Source of the DNA: GCA-2861595 sp035526335
Lineage (GTDB): Bacteria; Actinomycetota; Acidimicrobiia; Acidimicrobiales; GCA-2861595
Direction of reading: 5' to 3'
DNA: 64,000 bases
Assembly (NCBI GenBank): GCA_035526335.1
Contig: DATLCN010000026.1
Coordinates: 91,200 to 155,199, forward strand
The notes beneath the pieces were generated by a model. That model was given only the letters and a program-made list of their open reading frames with translations, made no database searches and had not been told where the DNA came from. The first letter of the stretch is position 1, and each line of letters starts with the position of its first letter. This document shows, piece after piece, positions 16,174 to 25,245 of the stretch. The translations under genes and the position numbers were made by a program.

Positions 16174-17868
16174 TCAGAGTATAGCTTCGCCCACCTGGTC
16201 CAGTGCGACCTCGTCCCGCTCCCCAGTGGCCCGATGCTTGCGCTCGACTATCCCCCGGGCCAGCCCCTTGTTCCCCACCACCAGTTGTGTCGGCATGCCC
16301 AGGAGGTCGGCGTCGGCGAACTTCACTCCGGGGCTCACGTCCCGGTCGTCGTAGAGGACGCTGACACCGCCGGCCTCCAGTGCCTCGTATATCCGATCGG
16401 CCGCCTCCGCCACCTCGCGGTTTCGACCGGCGCCCAGCGCCAGCAGCTGGACCCGGAACGGCGCCACCTCCTCGGGCCAGATGAGGCCGGCCCCGTCGTG
16501 GTGCTGCTCGGCGATCACCGCCGGGGCGCGGCTGATTCCGATGCCGTAGCAGCCCATCCAGAAAGGCTGCTCCTTGCCCTCCTCGTCCGAGAAGCTGGCA
16601 CCGGGGATCTTGTTCGAGTACGTGAGGCCGAGTTGGAACGTGTGGCCGGCCTCCACCGATCTCAGCAGCTCCAGGGACCCGTCGCAGCGGGGGCACGGAT
16701 CCCCACCTGCCACCGTGGCGAAGGATCCCCACTCGTCCACCTTGAAGTCCCGGTCGAGGGTGGCGCCGCTCACGTGGTGGTCAAGGCGGTTGGCGCCGGT
16801 GACCCAGCTCTTCGCGGGGTCGGCCACGCCGTGGTCAGCCAGCACCCTCAGTCCGTGCTGCTGAAGGGCCATCGGCCCGATGTAGCCCTTGGCCAGCTCG
16901 GCGTGGGTCAAGAAGTCCCCGTCGCCGAACGGTCGGAGGCCCGGCGGGGTCCGCACGTCGCGGTCGCCTGGGACAAGGATCACGATGGGGCGATCCTCCG
17001 CGTCGATGACCGCGATGCACTTGAGCGTGCCGGCGGCAGTGAGCCCTCTGTCGGCGAAGAACTCCACGATGGACTCGATGCCCGGCCTGCCGGGGGTGTG
17101 GTGCTCGACCAGCTGCTCCGCCGAGGCGCCCGATGGAGAGGCGGAAGGTCGTTCCCCCCGCTCGGCCGCTTCCACGTTGGCGGCGTATCCGCACGAGCCG
17201 CAGCGGGCGAAGAGATCCTCGCCGATGGGGCTCGGCACCATGAACTCGTGGTTCACGTCGCCGCCGATGGGGCCGGCGTTGGCTTCCACGGGTGTGTAGT
17301 CGAGCCCGAGGCGGTCGAAGACCCGGCAGTAGGCCTCGAACATCACCCGGTAGGAGTCCCGCATGGCTTCCTGGGAGGCGTCGAACGAATAGGCGTCCTT
17401 CATGATGAACTCCCGCCCGCGGAGGAGTCCGAAGCGGGGTCTGGGCTCGTCGCGGTACTTGAACTGGATCTGGTAAACGTTGAGCGGGAGGTCCCGGTAG
17501 GAGTCGACCTCGGCGGCCACCGTGGCGGTGACCACCTCCTCGTGGGTGGGGCCGAGGACGAAGGACCCGCCCTTGGCCTCCAGGCGGAACAGGATGTCGT
17601 CCATGGTCTGCAGCCGGCCCGTCTGGGCCCAGATCTCCTCGGGCTGGAGGATCGGCATCAGCATCTCCTGGGCGCCGGCGCCGTCCATCTCCTCCCGCAC
17701 CACCCGCTGGACGTTCTGGAGAACTCGCCACCCGAGAGGCAGGTAGGTGTAGACGCCCGAGGCCAGGCGGCGGATGTATCCGGCCCGCACCAGGAGCTGG
17801 TGACTGACCGCCTCGGCGTCACCGGGCGGTTCCCGGAGGGTCCGCAGGAAGAGCCTCGACATGCGCAC
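16174..17868 (-). CDS. proS: Prolyl-tRNA synthetase
   Basis: Charges tRNA-Pro. 564 residues, the bacterial type. Class II motif 2 (FKYRDEPRPRFGLLRGREF, about 140-160), an inserted editing (INS) domain (about 230-390), motif 3 (GCYGIGISRAPAV) and the C-terminal anticodon-binding domain. The GTG at 17868 is preferred because TAACGT lies exactly six bases upstream; an ATG two codons on is the alternative. Divergent from ispG across 46 bp. Confidence 0.96.
   Translation of the reverse strand: MRMSRLFLRTLREPPGDAEAVSHQLLVRAGYIRRLASGVYTYLPLGWRVLQNVQRVVREEMDGAGAQEMLMPILQPEEIWAQTGRLQTMDDILFRLEAKGGSFVLGPTHEEVVTATVAAEVDSYRDLPLNVYQIQFKYRDEPRPRFGLLRGREFIMKDAYSFDASQEAMRDSYRVMFEAYCRVFDRLGLDYTPVEANAGPIGGDVNHEFMVPSPIGEDLFARCGSCGYAANVEAAERGERPSASPSGASAEQLVEHHTPGRPGIESIVEFFADRGLTAAGTLKCIAVIDAEDRPIVILVPGDRDVRTPPGLRPFGDGDFLTHAELAKGYIGPMALQQHGLRVLADHGVADPAKSWVTGANRLDHHVSGATLDRDFKVDEWGSFATVAGGDPCPRCDGSLELLRSVEAGHTFQLGLTYSNKIPGASFSDEEGKEQPFWMGCYGIGISRAPAVIAEQHHDGAGLIWPEEVAPFRVQLLALGAGRNREVAEAADRIYEALEAGGVSVLYDDRDVSPGVKFADADLLGMPTQLVVGNKGLARGIVERKHRATGERDEVALDQVGEAIL
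16178..16183 (-). promoter_or_regulatory. -10 element TATACT for rimP-nusA-infB
   Basis: TATACT lies in the last codons of proS, about 60 bases before the rimP GTG. It is the closest match to the vegetative consensus I saw in the window and would start the RNA right before the hairpin at 16148-16169. Confidence 0.5.
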
Positions 17869-17874
17869 GCCCGC

Positions 17875-17880
17875 ACGTTA
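17875..17880 (-). promoter_or_regulatory. -10 element TAACGT of proS, leaderless spacing
   Basis: TAACGT, then GCGGGC, then GTG at 17868: the TANNNT-N6-RTG arrangement. Confidence 0.6.
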
Positions 17881-17899
17881 CCGACCATGGGCCAGGCCG

Positions 17900-17905
17900 T
17901 AGCCT
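17900..17905 (+). promoter_or_regulatory. -10 element TAGCCT of ispG
   Basis: TAGCCT lies nine bases before the ispG ATG, implying a leader of only a few bases. It is back to back with the proS element. Confidence 0.45.
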
Positions 17906-17914
17906 GGGCAGGAC

Positions 17915-19129
17915 ATGAACGCGACGCGGAGGAAAACCCGCCAGATCAAGGTCGGTCGGGTGGCCGTCGGCGGGGATGCCCCGGTCTCTGTTCAGTCGAT
18001 GACCACCACCAAGACGGCTGACGTGGACGGCACCCTCTCGCAGATCTACGCCCTGGCGGCCGCCGGCGCCGACATCGTGCGCTGCACCTGCAACCATCAG
18101 GATGCCGCCGAGGGCCTCGCCCGCATAGTTCCGAGGTCGCCTGTGCCGATCGTCGCCGACGTGCACAACGACCACCGGATGGGGCTGGCCGCCCTCGAGG
18201 CCGGCGTGGCCTGCCTGCGCCTGAACCCGGGCAACATCAAGAACACCGCCCACATCAAGACGATCGCGGCCGAGGCCCGGGACCGCAGGGTGCCCATCCG
18301 CATCGGCGTGAACGGCGGCTCACTCGACTCGCGCCTGTACGAGAAGTACGGGCGGGCCACGCCCGAGGCTCTCGTGGAGTCCGCCCAGATCGAGTTGGCG
18401 CTGTTCGCCGAAGTGGGCTTCGAGGACGTCAAGATCTCGGTGAAGGCCTCGAGCGTTCCCCTCATGGTCGAGTCCTACCGGTTGCTGTCGCAGACGGTGG
18501 ACCACCCACTCCATCTCGGCGTCACCGAGGCCGGCCCGCCACCGGCCGGTCTCATCAAGAGCACCGCCGGCATCGCCACCCTTCTGGCCGAGGGCATCGG
18601 GGACACGATCCGGTACTCCCTGACCGCCGATCCCGTCGAGGAGGCCACCGCCGGCCGGCAGCTGCTGGAAGCGATGGGCCTGCGGGAGCGGAAGGGCCTG
18701 GACCTGATCGCCTGCCCCTCCTGCGGGCGGGCCGAGATCGACGTCATCCAGGTGGCCAAGGATGCACAGGCGGCCCTGGAGGCGGAGAACCTCAACGTGC
18801 AGGTGGCCGTGATGGGCTGCGTGGTGAATGGGCCGGGGGAGGCCAGGGAGGCCGACATCGGCATCGCCGCCGGCCGGGCCCGGGGGCACCTGTTCGTCAA
18901 GGGCAAGGTCGTCCGGGTCGTGCCCGAGGACGAAATGGTCGAGGCCCTCCTCGACGAGGCACGGCTCTTCGTGGAGCAGGGGGCCGAGGCGAGGTTGGCT
19001 GCAGCCGATGCCGGCGCCGAGGCCGAGGCCGAGCGTGACCGGGTGGAGCTGCTCACCCTTCAGGGCGAGGACGCGAACGCCAGCGAGCAGCGGGTGGAGC
19101 TCATCCGCAAGTCGCTCGACCTGCCCTGA
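17915..19129 (+). CDS. ispG: 4-hydroxy-3-methylbut-2-enyl-diphosphate synthase IspG (GcpE)
   Basis: Iron-sulfur enzyme of the methylerythritol phosphate (MEP) isoprenoid pathway. 404 residues. TIM-barrel part with VQSMTTTKT near residue 26 and LRLNPGNI near 106; C-terminal [4Fe-4S] domain with CPSCGR and VMGCVVNGPGEA. An extra C-terminal tail of about 30 residues is helical and charged. The MEP partner dxr is nearby but on the opposite strand; ispG runs convergently into rseP with 21 bp between the stop codons. Confidence 0.96.
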   Translation: MNATRRKTRQIKVGRVAVGGDAPVSVQSMTTTKTADVDGTLSQIYALAAAGADIVRCTCNHQDAAEGLARIVPRSPVPIVADVHNDHRMGLAALEAGVACLRLNPGNIKNTAHIKTIAAEARDRRVPIRIGVNGGSLDSRLYEKYGRATPEALVESAQIELALFAEVGFEDVKISVKASSVPLMVESYRLLSQTVDHPLHLGVTEAGPPPAGLIKSTAGIATLLAEGIGDTIRYSLTADPVEEATAGRQLLEAMGLRERKGLDLIACPSCGRAEIDVIQVAKDAQAALEAENLNVQVAVMGCVVNGPGEAREADIGIAAGRARGHLFVKGKVVRVVPEDEMVEALLDEARLFVEQGAEARLAAADAGAEAEAERDRVELLTLQGEDANASEQRVELIRKSLDLP

Positions 19130-19150
19130 TCCCGAAGGGCGGCGCCGGCG

Positions 19151-20452
19151 CTACTGGAAGGGATTGGCCGCGGGGCGGACGATGTCCAGGTACAGCGACG
19201 TGACGCCGAGGAAGACCAGGACGGCGAACACCGCGTAGTACACGGGCATCGCCTTGGAGATGTCGGCGTGGTACGGCCGGCCCCGGCGGGACCGCAGGCG
19301 CTCGTAGGTGGCGATGGCGACATGGCCGCCGTCCAGGGGAAGGAGCGGGATCATGTTGAAGACGCCGACGAAGACGTTGATGAGGATGAGAAGGAACAGC
19401 ACGTCGCGCCAGCTGCTGTCGGCGGCCTGGGACGCCACCCGGACGAAGCCGACCGGCGACAGGAACCGCGGGTCGTCCGGCTCGGCCGTACCGGGATTGC
19501 GACCGATCAGGCTGCGCCCGTAGGCCGATGCCCCCTCGGGCGAGAAGATGTCGCCGAGGGCGGACAGCGTGGCTTTGGTGATCCGTCCCAGTTCCACTCC
19601 GGCCTTGCCCACCGCCGCGACCGGGCCCTCCTTCTCCACGGGGAAGCCCGGACCCACACCGACGAACCCCATCGGCTTGGAGGTCCGCGAATCCTCGTCC
19701 CCCTTCACCTCCACCTTGCTCCTGTCAGCGGGGACCGCCGTCAGCTCCATCCTGCGGCCGGCCCTGACGATGCTGAACACGATGGGCTGACCCGGCCGCC
19801 TCCTGATGTAGGGCGGTACGTCGTCCCACGACCCGAGGCGTTTCCCGTCCAGCGCCACCAGGCGGTCGCCCACCTCGAAGCCAGCCTTCTCTGCGGGACT
19901 CGGGCCCTTGGAGAGCGAACTGATGGAGCCCACCTCCAGCTGGGGCTTGTCGTAGTTGACGATCCCCACCCCGGCCAGGACCACGATCAGCAGCAGGAAG
20001 GCGAGGATGAAGTGCACCGTCGAACCGGCGACCGCTACCGAAAGGCGCCTCCAGTAGGGCTTCTGGCGGTAGGTCCGGGGCTCGTCGCCGGGATCGACCT
20101 GCTCCAGGTTGCTCATCCCGATTATCTTCACGTAGCCGCCGGCGGGGATGGCCTTTACGCCGTACTCGGTTTCGCCGCGGCGAACCGACCACAGCCTGGG
20201 ACCGAACCCCAGGAAGTACTCGGTGACCTTCATGCCCGCCCACTTCGCCGTGGCGAAGTGGCCCAGCTCGTGGAGCATGATCATCACGATGATCGCCACC
20301 ACGACCAGGACCGTGCTGGTGACTCCGCTCACATAGGCGGCCAGGATCCCGGCTACCACCATGAAGACCAGCCTCAGCAACGCGGCCCTCTGCTCGGGGG
20401 GTGTGGGCTCCGGTGCCCTGGCCTGGTCGGTGTGCTGGGCCGTGGTGGTCAT
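19151..20452 (-). CDS. rseP: RseP-type M50 site-2 membrane zinc metalloprotease
   Basis: Intramembrane protease that cleaves anti-sigma factors or signal peptides. 433 residues. The zinc motif HELGHFATAKW (about 71-81) lies in a hydrophobic segment after an N-terminal membrane helix; a PDZ domain (about 175-265) is followed by the third-ligand motif NMIPLLPLDGGH in a C-terminal membrane segment. The ATG at 20452 overlaps the dxr stop as ATGA, which fixes the start within a much longer open frame. Confidence 0.93.
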   Translation of the reverse strand: MTTTAQHTDQARAPEPTPPEQRAALLRLVFMVVAGILAAYVSGVTSTVLVVVAIIVMIMLHELGHFATAKWAGMKVTEYFLGFGPRLWSVRRGETEYGVKAIPAGGYVKIIGMSNLEQVDPGDEPRTYRQKPYWRRLSVAVAGSTVHFILAFLLLIVVLAGVGIVNYDKPQLEVGSISSLSKGPSPAEKAGFEVGDRLVALDGKRLGSWDDVPPYIRRRPGQPIVFSIVRAGRRMELTAVPADRSKVEVKGDEDSRTSKPMGFVGVGPGFPVEKEGPVAAVGKAGVELGRITKATLSALGDIFSPEGASAYGRSLIGRNPGTAEPDDPRFLSPVGFVRVASQAADSSWRDVLFLLILINVFVGVFNMIPLLPLDGGHVAIATYERLRSRRGRPYHADISKAMPVYYAVFAVLVFLGVTSLYLDIVRPAANPFQ

Positions 20453-21609
20453 GCTGCTTCGGATCTCCGTTCCACCGCACGCTGGGCCACTTGACGGGCG
20501 GCGCGGTCTGCCTCGAGTACGACGTCCACGCTGTCGGCCTTCGTTCCGGGGCACGTGTCCAGGCATTCCTCTACCACGGCCGGGATGGCCAGCCACGGCA
20601 GGGCACCGCTGAGGAACGCGGCCACGGCGACCTCGTTGGCGGCGCTGAGCGTGGCCGGGGCCGTCCCTCCGGCCCGACCGGCGGTGTAGGCCAGGGCGAG
20701 ACTGCGAAACGCATCCAGGTCCGGGGTCTCGAAGTCCAGCCGGTGGAGCGTCGCCCAGTCGATCGAGCCGAATGGTGCCCGCCCGCGCTCCGGGTAGGCG
20801 AGGGCATAGGAGATCGGCAGGCGCATGTCCGGCATCGACAGCTGCCCCAGCGTGGCGCCGTCGGTGAACTCCACCATCGAGTGCACCACGGACTGCGGGT
20901 GGACGACCACGTCGATGTCGTCGTAGGCCACCCCGAACAGCTCGTGGGCCTCGATGACCTCCAGGCCCTTGTTCATCAGGGTGGAGGAGTCGACGGTGAT
21001 CTTGTCGCCCATGCTCCAGGTGGGGTGGTCCAGGGCGTCCGCGACGGTCACGGAGGCGAGGTCGGCGGCCGAGCGACCGCGGAAGGGGCCTCCGCTGGCG
21101 GTGAGCACTATCCGGCGCACCTCCTTGGCGCCGGCGCCGGCCCGCAGGCACTGGTGGACGGCGCAGTGCTCGGAATCAACCGGAATGATCTCCGCACCGG
21201 GTGTGGAACGCACCCCCTGGACCACCGGGCCGCCGGCGATCAGGGACTCCTTGTTGGCCAGGGCCAGACGCCGGCCGGCCGACAGGGCCGCCAAGGTGAC
21301 CGGCAGACCGGCGAAGCCGACCACCGCGTTGACCACGACGTCGGCGCCCGTGGCGATGGAGGCCAGCGCTTCGGGTCCGGTCCTCAACTCGGTGCCCGGC
21401 GGCAACCGGCCTTCCAGTTCCCCCGCGCCGGCCTCGTCCACCAGGACGACCACCTCGGGCCTGAACTCGAGCGCCTGGGCGGCCAGCACCTCCACGGAGC
21501 TGCGGGCGGCGATGGCCACCACCCGGTAGCGGTCCCGCTCCGCCCGCGCCACCTCGAGGGCCTGAGTCCCGATCGACCCCGTGGAGCCGACCAGGGAGAC
21601 CGTCCTCAC
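20449..21609 (-). CDS. dxr: 1-deoxy-D-xylulose-5-phosphate reductoisomerase
   Basis: First committed step of the MEP isoprenoid pathway. 386 residues. NADPH-binding GSTGSIGTQALEV at the N-terminus, LANKESLIAGG near 115, metal-site PVDSEH near 143, the GGPFRGRS loop near 180, and EVIEAHELFGV. Coupled to rseP by an ATGA overlap and 13 bp downstream of cdsA. Confidence 0.97.
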   Translation of the reverse strand: MRTVSLVGSTGSIGTQALEVARAERDRYRVVAIAARSSVEVLAAQALEFRPEVVVLVDEAGAGELEGRLPPGTELRTGPEALASIATGADVVVNAVVGFAGLPVTLAALSAGRRLALANKESLIAGGPVVQGVRSTPGAEIIPVDSEHCAVHQCLRAGAGAKEVRRIVLTASGGPFRGRSAADLASVTVADALDHPTWSMGDKITVDSSTLMNKGLEVIEAHELFGVAYDDIDVVVHPQSVVHSMVEFTDGATLGQLSMPDMRLPISYALAYPERGRAPFGSIDWATLHRLDFETPDLDAFRSLALAYTAGRAGGTAPATLSAANEVAVAAFLSGALPWLAIPAVVEECLDTCPGTKADSVDVVLEADRAARQVAQRAVERRSEAA

Positions 21610-21622
21610 GCCGTTGCTGGCA

Positions 21623-23134
21623 TCAGACCAGGTCCAGCAGCTTGACCAGGTAGTAGGTGGCCGGGAGGACGAACAGCAGCGCGTCGAAGCGGTCGAGCAC
21701 CCCGCCGTGGCCGGGGATCAGCGAGCCCATGTCCTTCACGCCCAGGTCCCGCTTGATCATCGACTGGCACAGGTCCCCCAGGGGGGCGACGACGGCCACC
21801 ACGAGGCCGAGCGCCAGCGCCTTGCCCGGCGTCCAGGGCGATATCCCGGGAAGGATCCCGACGAGCAGAACCGAGGCGAACACGGCGGAGAACATCCCGC
21901 CGGCCAGGCCCTCGACCGTCTTGTTGGGGCTGATCTCGGGCAGCAGCGGCCTCGTACCCATCTGGCTGCCGAAGAACAGGCCGCCTATGTCGTGGCCGGC
22001 GGTGGCGATCACCGCGCCCAGCAGGAACGCGATCCCGTGGCGGTCCGGCATCCTCAGAAGGAGGGCGGCGAAGGAGCCCAGCACACCCACCCAGCAGAAG
22101 CCGAGCAGGGTGACGGCCACGTTGACCGTGGGCCGGGCCCGCACCACCCGGAACAGATACCAGAGGAAGCCGAAGGCGATGGTCAGGAACAGGACGAGCG
22201 GGAGGGCGGCCTCACCCTCGCTGTAGGCCCCGACCAGCAGCCCGACGGTGGCGGTCAGGCCGAGCAGGGTGGCGGGCCGGTAGCCCGCCCGGGTGAACAC
22301 GTGGTACAGCTCCGACGCGGCCAGGGTCACCACCGCGGTCACGAGGAACATGGCCGGCTTCGGGCCGGCCTTGAACAGCACCAGGGCCACGACGGCCATG
22401 GCGACGCCGGCGCCAACCGACTTGCCCATGTCCCGGCCGGCGGCCTGGCCGCCGGGTGGTGCCAGCTCCGAACGGGAGGAGGAGGGCTGGCGGGTGCGGA
22501 TCGACGTCGTGAGCGGCCCGCGACGGGCGGGCTCGACTTCGGGCTCCATGTCGACGTCGGGTTCGTCGAACGAGAAGAGGTCCGAGTGCTCGGTGCGGTT
22601 CACGTCGAGCGCACCCATGGGGGCCTCGTCGTCGGCCAGAGCGACGTCGTCGAAGTCACTCTCGGCCCAGTCCGAGTCCTGGTCGCGCCAGCGGGGAGCG
22701 CGGTTGGGCAGCCCCGCCCAGGCGTCGATGTCGTCGGTGTCGCCGCCTCCCCCGCCGGCATCGCCGGTGGGATGTATGCGGGGCACCTCTCCGGTGGGCG
22801 GCTCCGTCCAGTGGGGCATGGGCGGCGGGTCGTCCGGGGCCGGAACCTGGGGCCGCAGCACCGGCGTGGTGGCATCCGGGGATCCCGGCAGCGGGAAGCG
22901 CTGGGCCGGGGGTGGGCCCGAAGGCCGCTCCGGCACGTCTCCGAAGCGGGGGGCGTCGTCGGGCCGGCGCCCCGCGGCCTGGCCCTCCTTCAGTGCCCGG
23001 GCCGCTTCCTCGGCCCCGATGATGCGGACCCCCTCCGAGCGCCGGCGACGGCGCGTGACCGGCTCACCCGATCCTCCTGTCGGCTCGTACTGGTCGAGCT
23101 CGTCCTGCCCGTTCTCGTCGTCGTGGCCGGCCAT
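21623..23134 (-). CDS. cdsA: Phosphatidate cytidylyltransferase CdsA with long acidic N-terminal extension
   Basis: Makes CDP-diacylglycerol for phospholipid synthesis. 503 residues: the C-terminal 280 are the polytopic CdsA domain with the signature SMIKRDLGVKDMGSLIPGHG followed by GVLDRFD. The first ~220 residues are disordered, rich in Pro and Asp, which is roughly double the extension usual in actinobacteria. GGAAGGAG precedes the ATG at 23134, supporting the long form. It is in the rpsB-to-rseP run. Confidence 0.93.
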   Translation of the reverse strand: MAGHDDENGQDELDQYEPTGGSGEPVTRRRRRSEGVRIIGAEEAARALKEGQAAGRRPDDAPRFGDVPERPSGPPPAQRFPLPGSPDATTPVLRPQVPAPDDPPPMPHWTEPPTGEVPRIHPTGDAGGGGGDTDDIDAWAGLPNRAPRWRDQDSDWAESDFDDVALADDEAPMGALDVNRTEHSDLFSFDEPDVDMEPEVEPARRGPLTTSIRTRQPSSSRSELAPPGGQAAGRDMGKSVGAGVAMAVVALVLFKAGPKPAMFLVTAVVTLAASELYHVFTRAGYRPATLLGLTATVGLLVGAYSEGEAALPLVLFLTIAFGFLWYLFRVVRARPTVNVAVTLLGFCWVGVLGSFAALLLRMPDRHGIAFLLGAVIATAGHDIGGLFFGSQMGTRPLLPEISPNKTVEGLAGGMFSAVFASVLLVGILPGISPWTPGKALALGLVVAVVAPLGDLCQSMIKRDLGVKDMGSLIPGHGGVLDRFDALLFVLPATYYLVKLLDLV

Positions 23135-23148
23135 GGGACTCCTTCCGC

Positions 23149-23721
23149 TCAGACTTCGAGCAGCTCTTGCTCCTTGTGCTGGAGCATCCGGTCGATCTCG
23201 GCTACGTGCTCGTGCGTGAAGCGTTCCAGATCCTTCTCGGCCCGCTCCAGCTCGTCGGAGGAGATGTCGCCGTCCTTCTCCAACGCCTCCAGGTCGTGGC
23301 GGGCCGCCCGCCGCACGTTGCGCAGTGCCACCCTCGCCTCCTCGGCCTTGTGCTTCACCACCCGGACCATCTCCTTGCGCCGTTCCTCGGTGAGGGGAGG
23401 GAACACGAGGCGGATGACCTGGCCGTCGTTGCCCGGGTTGATGCCGAGGTCCGACTGCTGGATGGCCTTCTCGATGGACTTCATGGCGCCCTTGTCGTAT
23501 GGCGTGATGACCAGCAGACGAGCCTCCGGCACGCTGAAGCCGGCCAGCTGCTGGAGCACCACGTCGGTGCCGTAGTAGTCCACCTTCAGGCGCTCGACCA
23601 GCGCGGGCGAAGCCCGCCCGGTGCGCACCGAGCCGAACTCCGCCTGAGCGTGGGCGACGGCCTTGGCCATTTTCTCACGGCTGTCGACCAGGACGGCCCC
23701 GAGCAGCGACTCGTCGTCCAT
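23149..23721 (-). CDS. frr: Ribosome recycling factor
   Basis: Splits post-termination ribosomes together with EF-G. 190 residues. Three-helix bundle segments are recognisable: the SVRTGRASPALVERLKVDYYG region, IRLVFPPLTEERRKEMVRVV and the RNVRRAARHDLE hinge helix. The ATG shares its A-T-G with the pyrH stop as TGATG, so it is coupled to pyrH. Confidence 0.97.
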   Translation of the reverse strand: MDDESLLGAVLVDSREKMAKAVAHAQAEFGSVRTGRASPALVERLKVDYYGTDVVLQQLAGFSVPEARLLVITPYDKGAMKSIEKAIQQSDLGINPGNDGQVIRLVFPPLTEERRKEMVRVVKHKAEEARVALRNVRRAARHDLEALEKDGDISSDELERAEKDLERFTHEHVAEIDRMLQHKEQELLEV

Positions 23722-24443
23722 CAGCCGATCAGCGTACCGATCCGCTCGCCGGCGACAGCGACCCCGATATTGCCCACGGTCATGACGTCGAACACAAGGA
23801 TCGACAGCTCGTTGTCCTGGCAGAAGGTGATGGCAGTGAGGTCCATCACCCGCAGGTCCCGGTCGAGCACCTCCTTGAAGGAGATGTCGTCGAAGCGGGT
23901 GGCGGTGGGGTCGGTCCGGGGGTCGGCCGAGTACACGCCGTCGACACCCCCGTGGGTGCCCTTGAGCAGCACATCCGCCTCGATCTCCACCGCGCGCAGC
24001 GCCGCCGCCGTGTCGGTGGTGAAGAAGGGGTTGCCCATGCCAGCGGCGAAGGTGACGACGCGACCTTTCTCCAGGTGACGCATGGCCCGCCGGCGGATGT
24101 AGGGCTCGGCCACCTCCTGCATCTCGATGGCCGACAGCACCCTGTTCGGCTGGCCGTGGCGCTCGAGGGCGTCCTGCAGGGCCAGGGCGTTTATCACCGT
24201 GGCCAGCATCCCCATGTAGTCGGCCGTGCCCCGGTCCATGCCGGCGCCGGCGCCGGTGGTGCCCCTCCAGATGTTGCCGCCGCCGACCACCACGGCGATC
24301 TCCACGCCCAACTCGGAGCGCACCTTTCCGATCTCCCCGGCGATCCGGTCGACCACGCCCCCGTCGATGCTCTCATCCTTGCTCGAGCTGGCGAAGGCCT
24401 CGCCCGACAGCTTGAGCACGACGCGCCGCCACCGGGGGGGCAT
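23721..24443 (-). CDS. pyrH: UMP kinase
   Basis: Phosphorylates UMP to UDP; hexameric amino-acid-kinase fold. 240 residues. LKLSGEAFA at the N-terminus, VVGGGNIWRG near 54, MLATVINALALQDALE near 85, TGNP-type nucleotide region FFTTDTAAALRAVEI near 147. GGAGG lies upstream in the tsf-pyrH spacer (7 bp). Confidence 0.97.
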   Translation of the reverse strand: MPPRWRRVVLKLSGEAFASSSKDESIDGGVVDRIAGEIGKVRSELGVEIAVVVGGGNIWRGTTGAGAGMDRGTADYMGMLATVINALALQDALERHGQPNRVLSAIEMQEVAEPYIRRRAMRHLEKGRVVTFAAGMGNPFFTTDTAAALRAVEIEADVLLKGTHGGVDGVYSADPRTDPTATRFDDISFKEVLDRDLRVMDLTAITFCQDNELSILVFDVMTVGNIGVAVAGERIGTLIG

Positions 24444-24450
24444 GGTCGCT

Positions 24451-25245
24451 TCAGCCTCCGATCACGACCTGGGCGAAACGCACGACCCGGGCTTCACCGA
24501 GGACCTGCTGGACCGACTGCTTGTCGTCCTTGGCGAAGGGCTGGTCGAGCAGCACCCTCTCCTTGAACCATCCGGTGAGCATGCCCTCGACGATCTTGTC
24601 CAGGGCCGCCTCCGGCTTGCCCGAGTTGCGGGCCTGGGCCTCGAAGGTGGCCTTCTCCTCGGCCACCGTCTCCTCCGGCACCTCCTCGCGGGTGAGGTAC
24701 TGGGGCTTGGCGAACGCCGTGTGCACGGCGATGTCGTGGGCCAGCTCCTGGCCACCGCCCTGCAGCTCGACCAGGACGGCGTTGACGCCGCGCCCGCTCT
24801 GGACGTGGAGATAGGTGTCGAGGAGGTTGCCCTCGGCCACCTCGAAGCGGACGACCCGCCCGAGGCTGATGTTCTCCTTGAGTGTGAGCTTGAGGCTGTC
24901 CACGTCGTCCTTGCGGGAGTCCAGGGCGGCCTCGCCGTCGTCGGCCACCAGCTGGGCCAGATCGTTGGCCAGGCTCACGAAATCGGGGGACTTGGCCACG
25001 AAGTCGGTCTCGCACCGGAGCTGGACCAGCGCAGCCACGTTTCCGGCCCGGGCCAGCGCCACGGCGCCCTGGCTGCTCTCGCGACCCGCCCGCTGGCCCG
25101 CCGACGCCAAGCCCTTCTCCCGCAACCACTTGGCTGCCGCTTCGAAGTCGCCGTCGGTCTCGACGAGGGCCTTCTTGGCGTCCATCATGCCCGCACCCGT
25201 CTGGTCGCGGAGGCGCTTCACGTCCTTGGCGCCGAAATCAGCCAC
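24451..25245 (-). CDS. tsf: Elongation factor Ts
   Basis: Nucleotide exchange factor for EF-Tu. 264 residues. N-terminal UBA-like domain with VKRLRDQTGAGMMDAKKAL, then the core motif VQLRCETDFVAKSPDF. GTG start at 25245, eight bases inside the end of rpsB. Confidence 0.97.
   Translation of the reverse strand: MADFGAKDVKRLRDQTGAGMMDAKKALVETDGDFEAAAKWLREKGLASAGQRAGRESSQGAVALARAGNVAALVQLRCETDFVAKSPDFVSLANDLAQLVADDGEAALDSRKDDVDSLKLTLKENISLGRVVRFEVAEGNLLDTYLHVQSGRGVNAVLVELQGGGQELAHDIAVHTAFAKPQYLTREEVPEETVAEEKATFEAQARNSGKPEAALDKIVEGMLTGWFKERVLLDQPFAKDDKQSVQQVLGEARVVRFAQVVIGG

Noticed and set aside
14333..16732. 799-residue NusA including upstream frame
   Set aside because: The first 360 codons overlap rimP and proS in another frame; the ATGA overlap at 15637-15640 sets the start.
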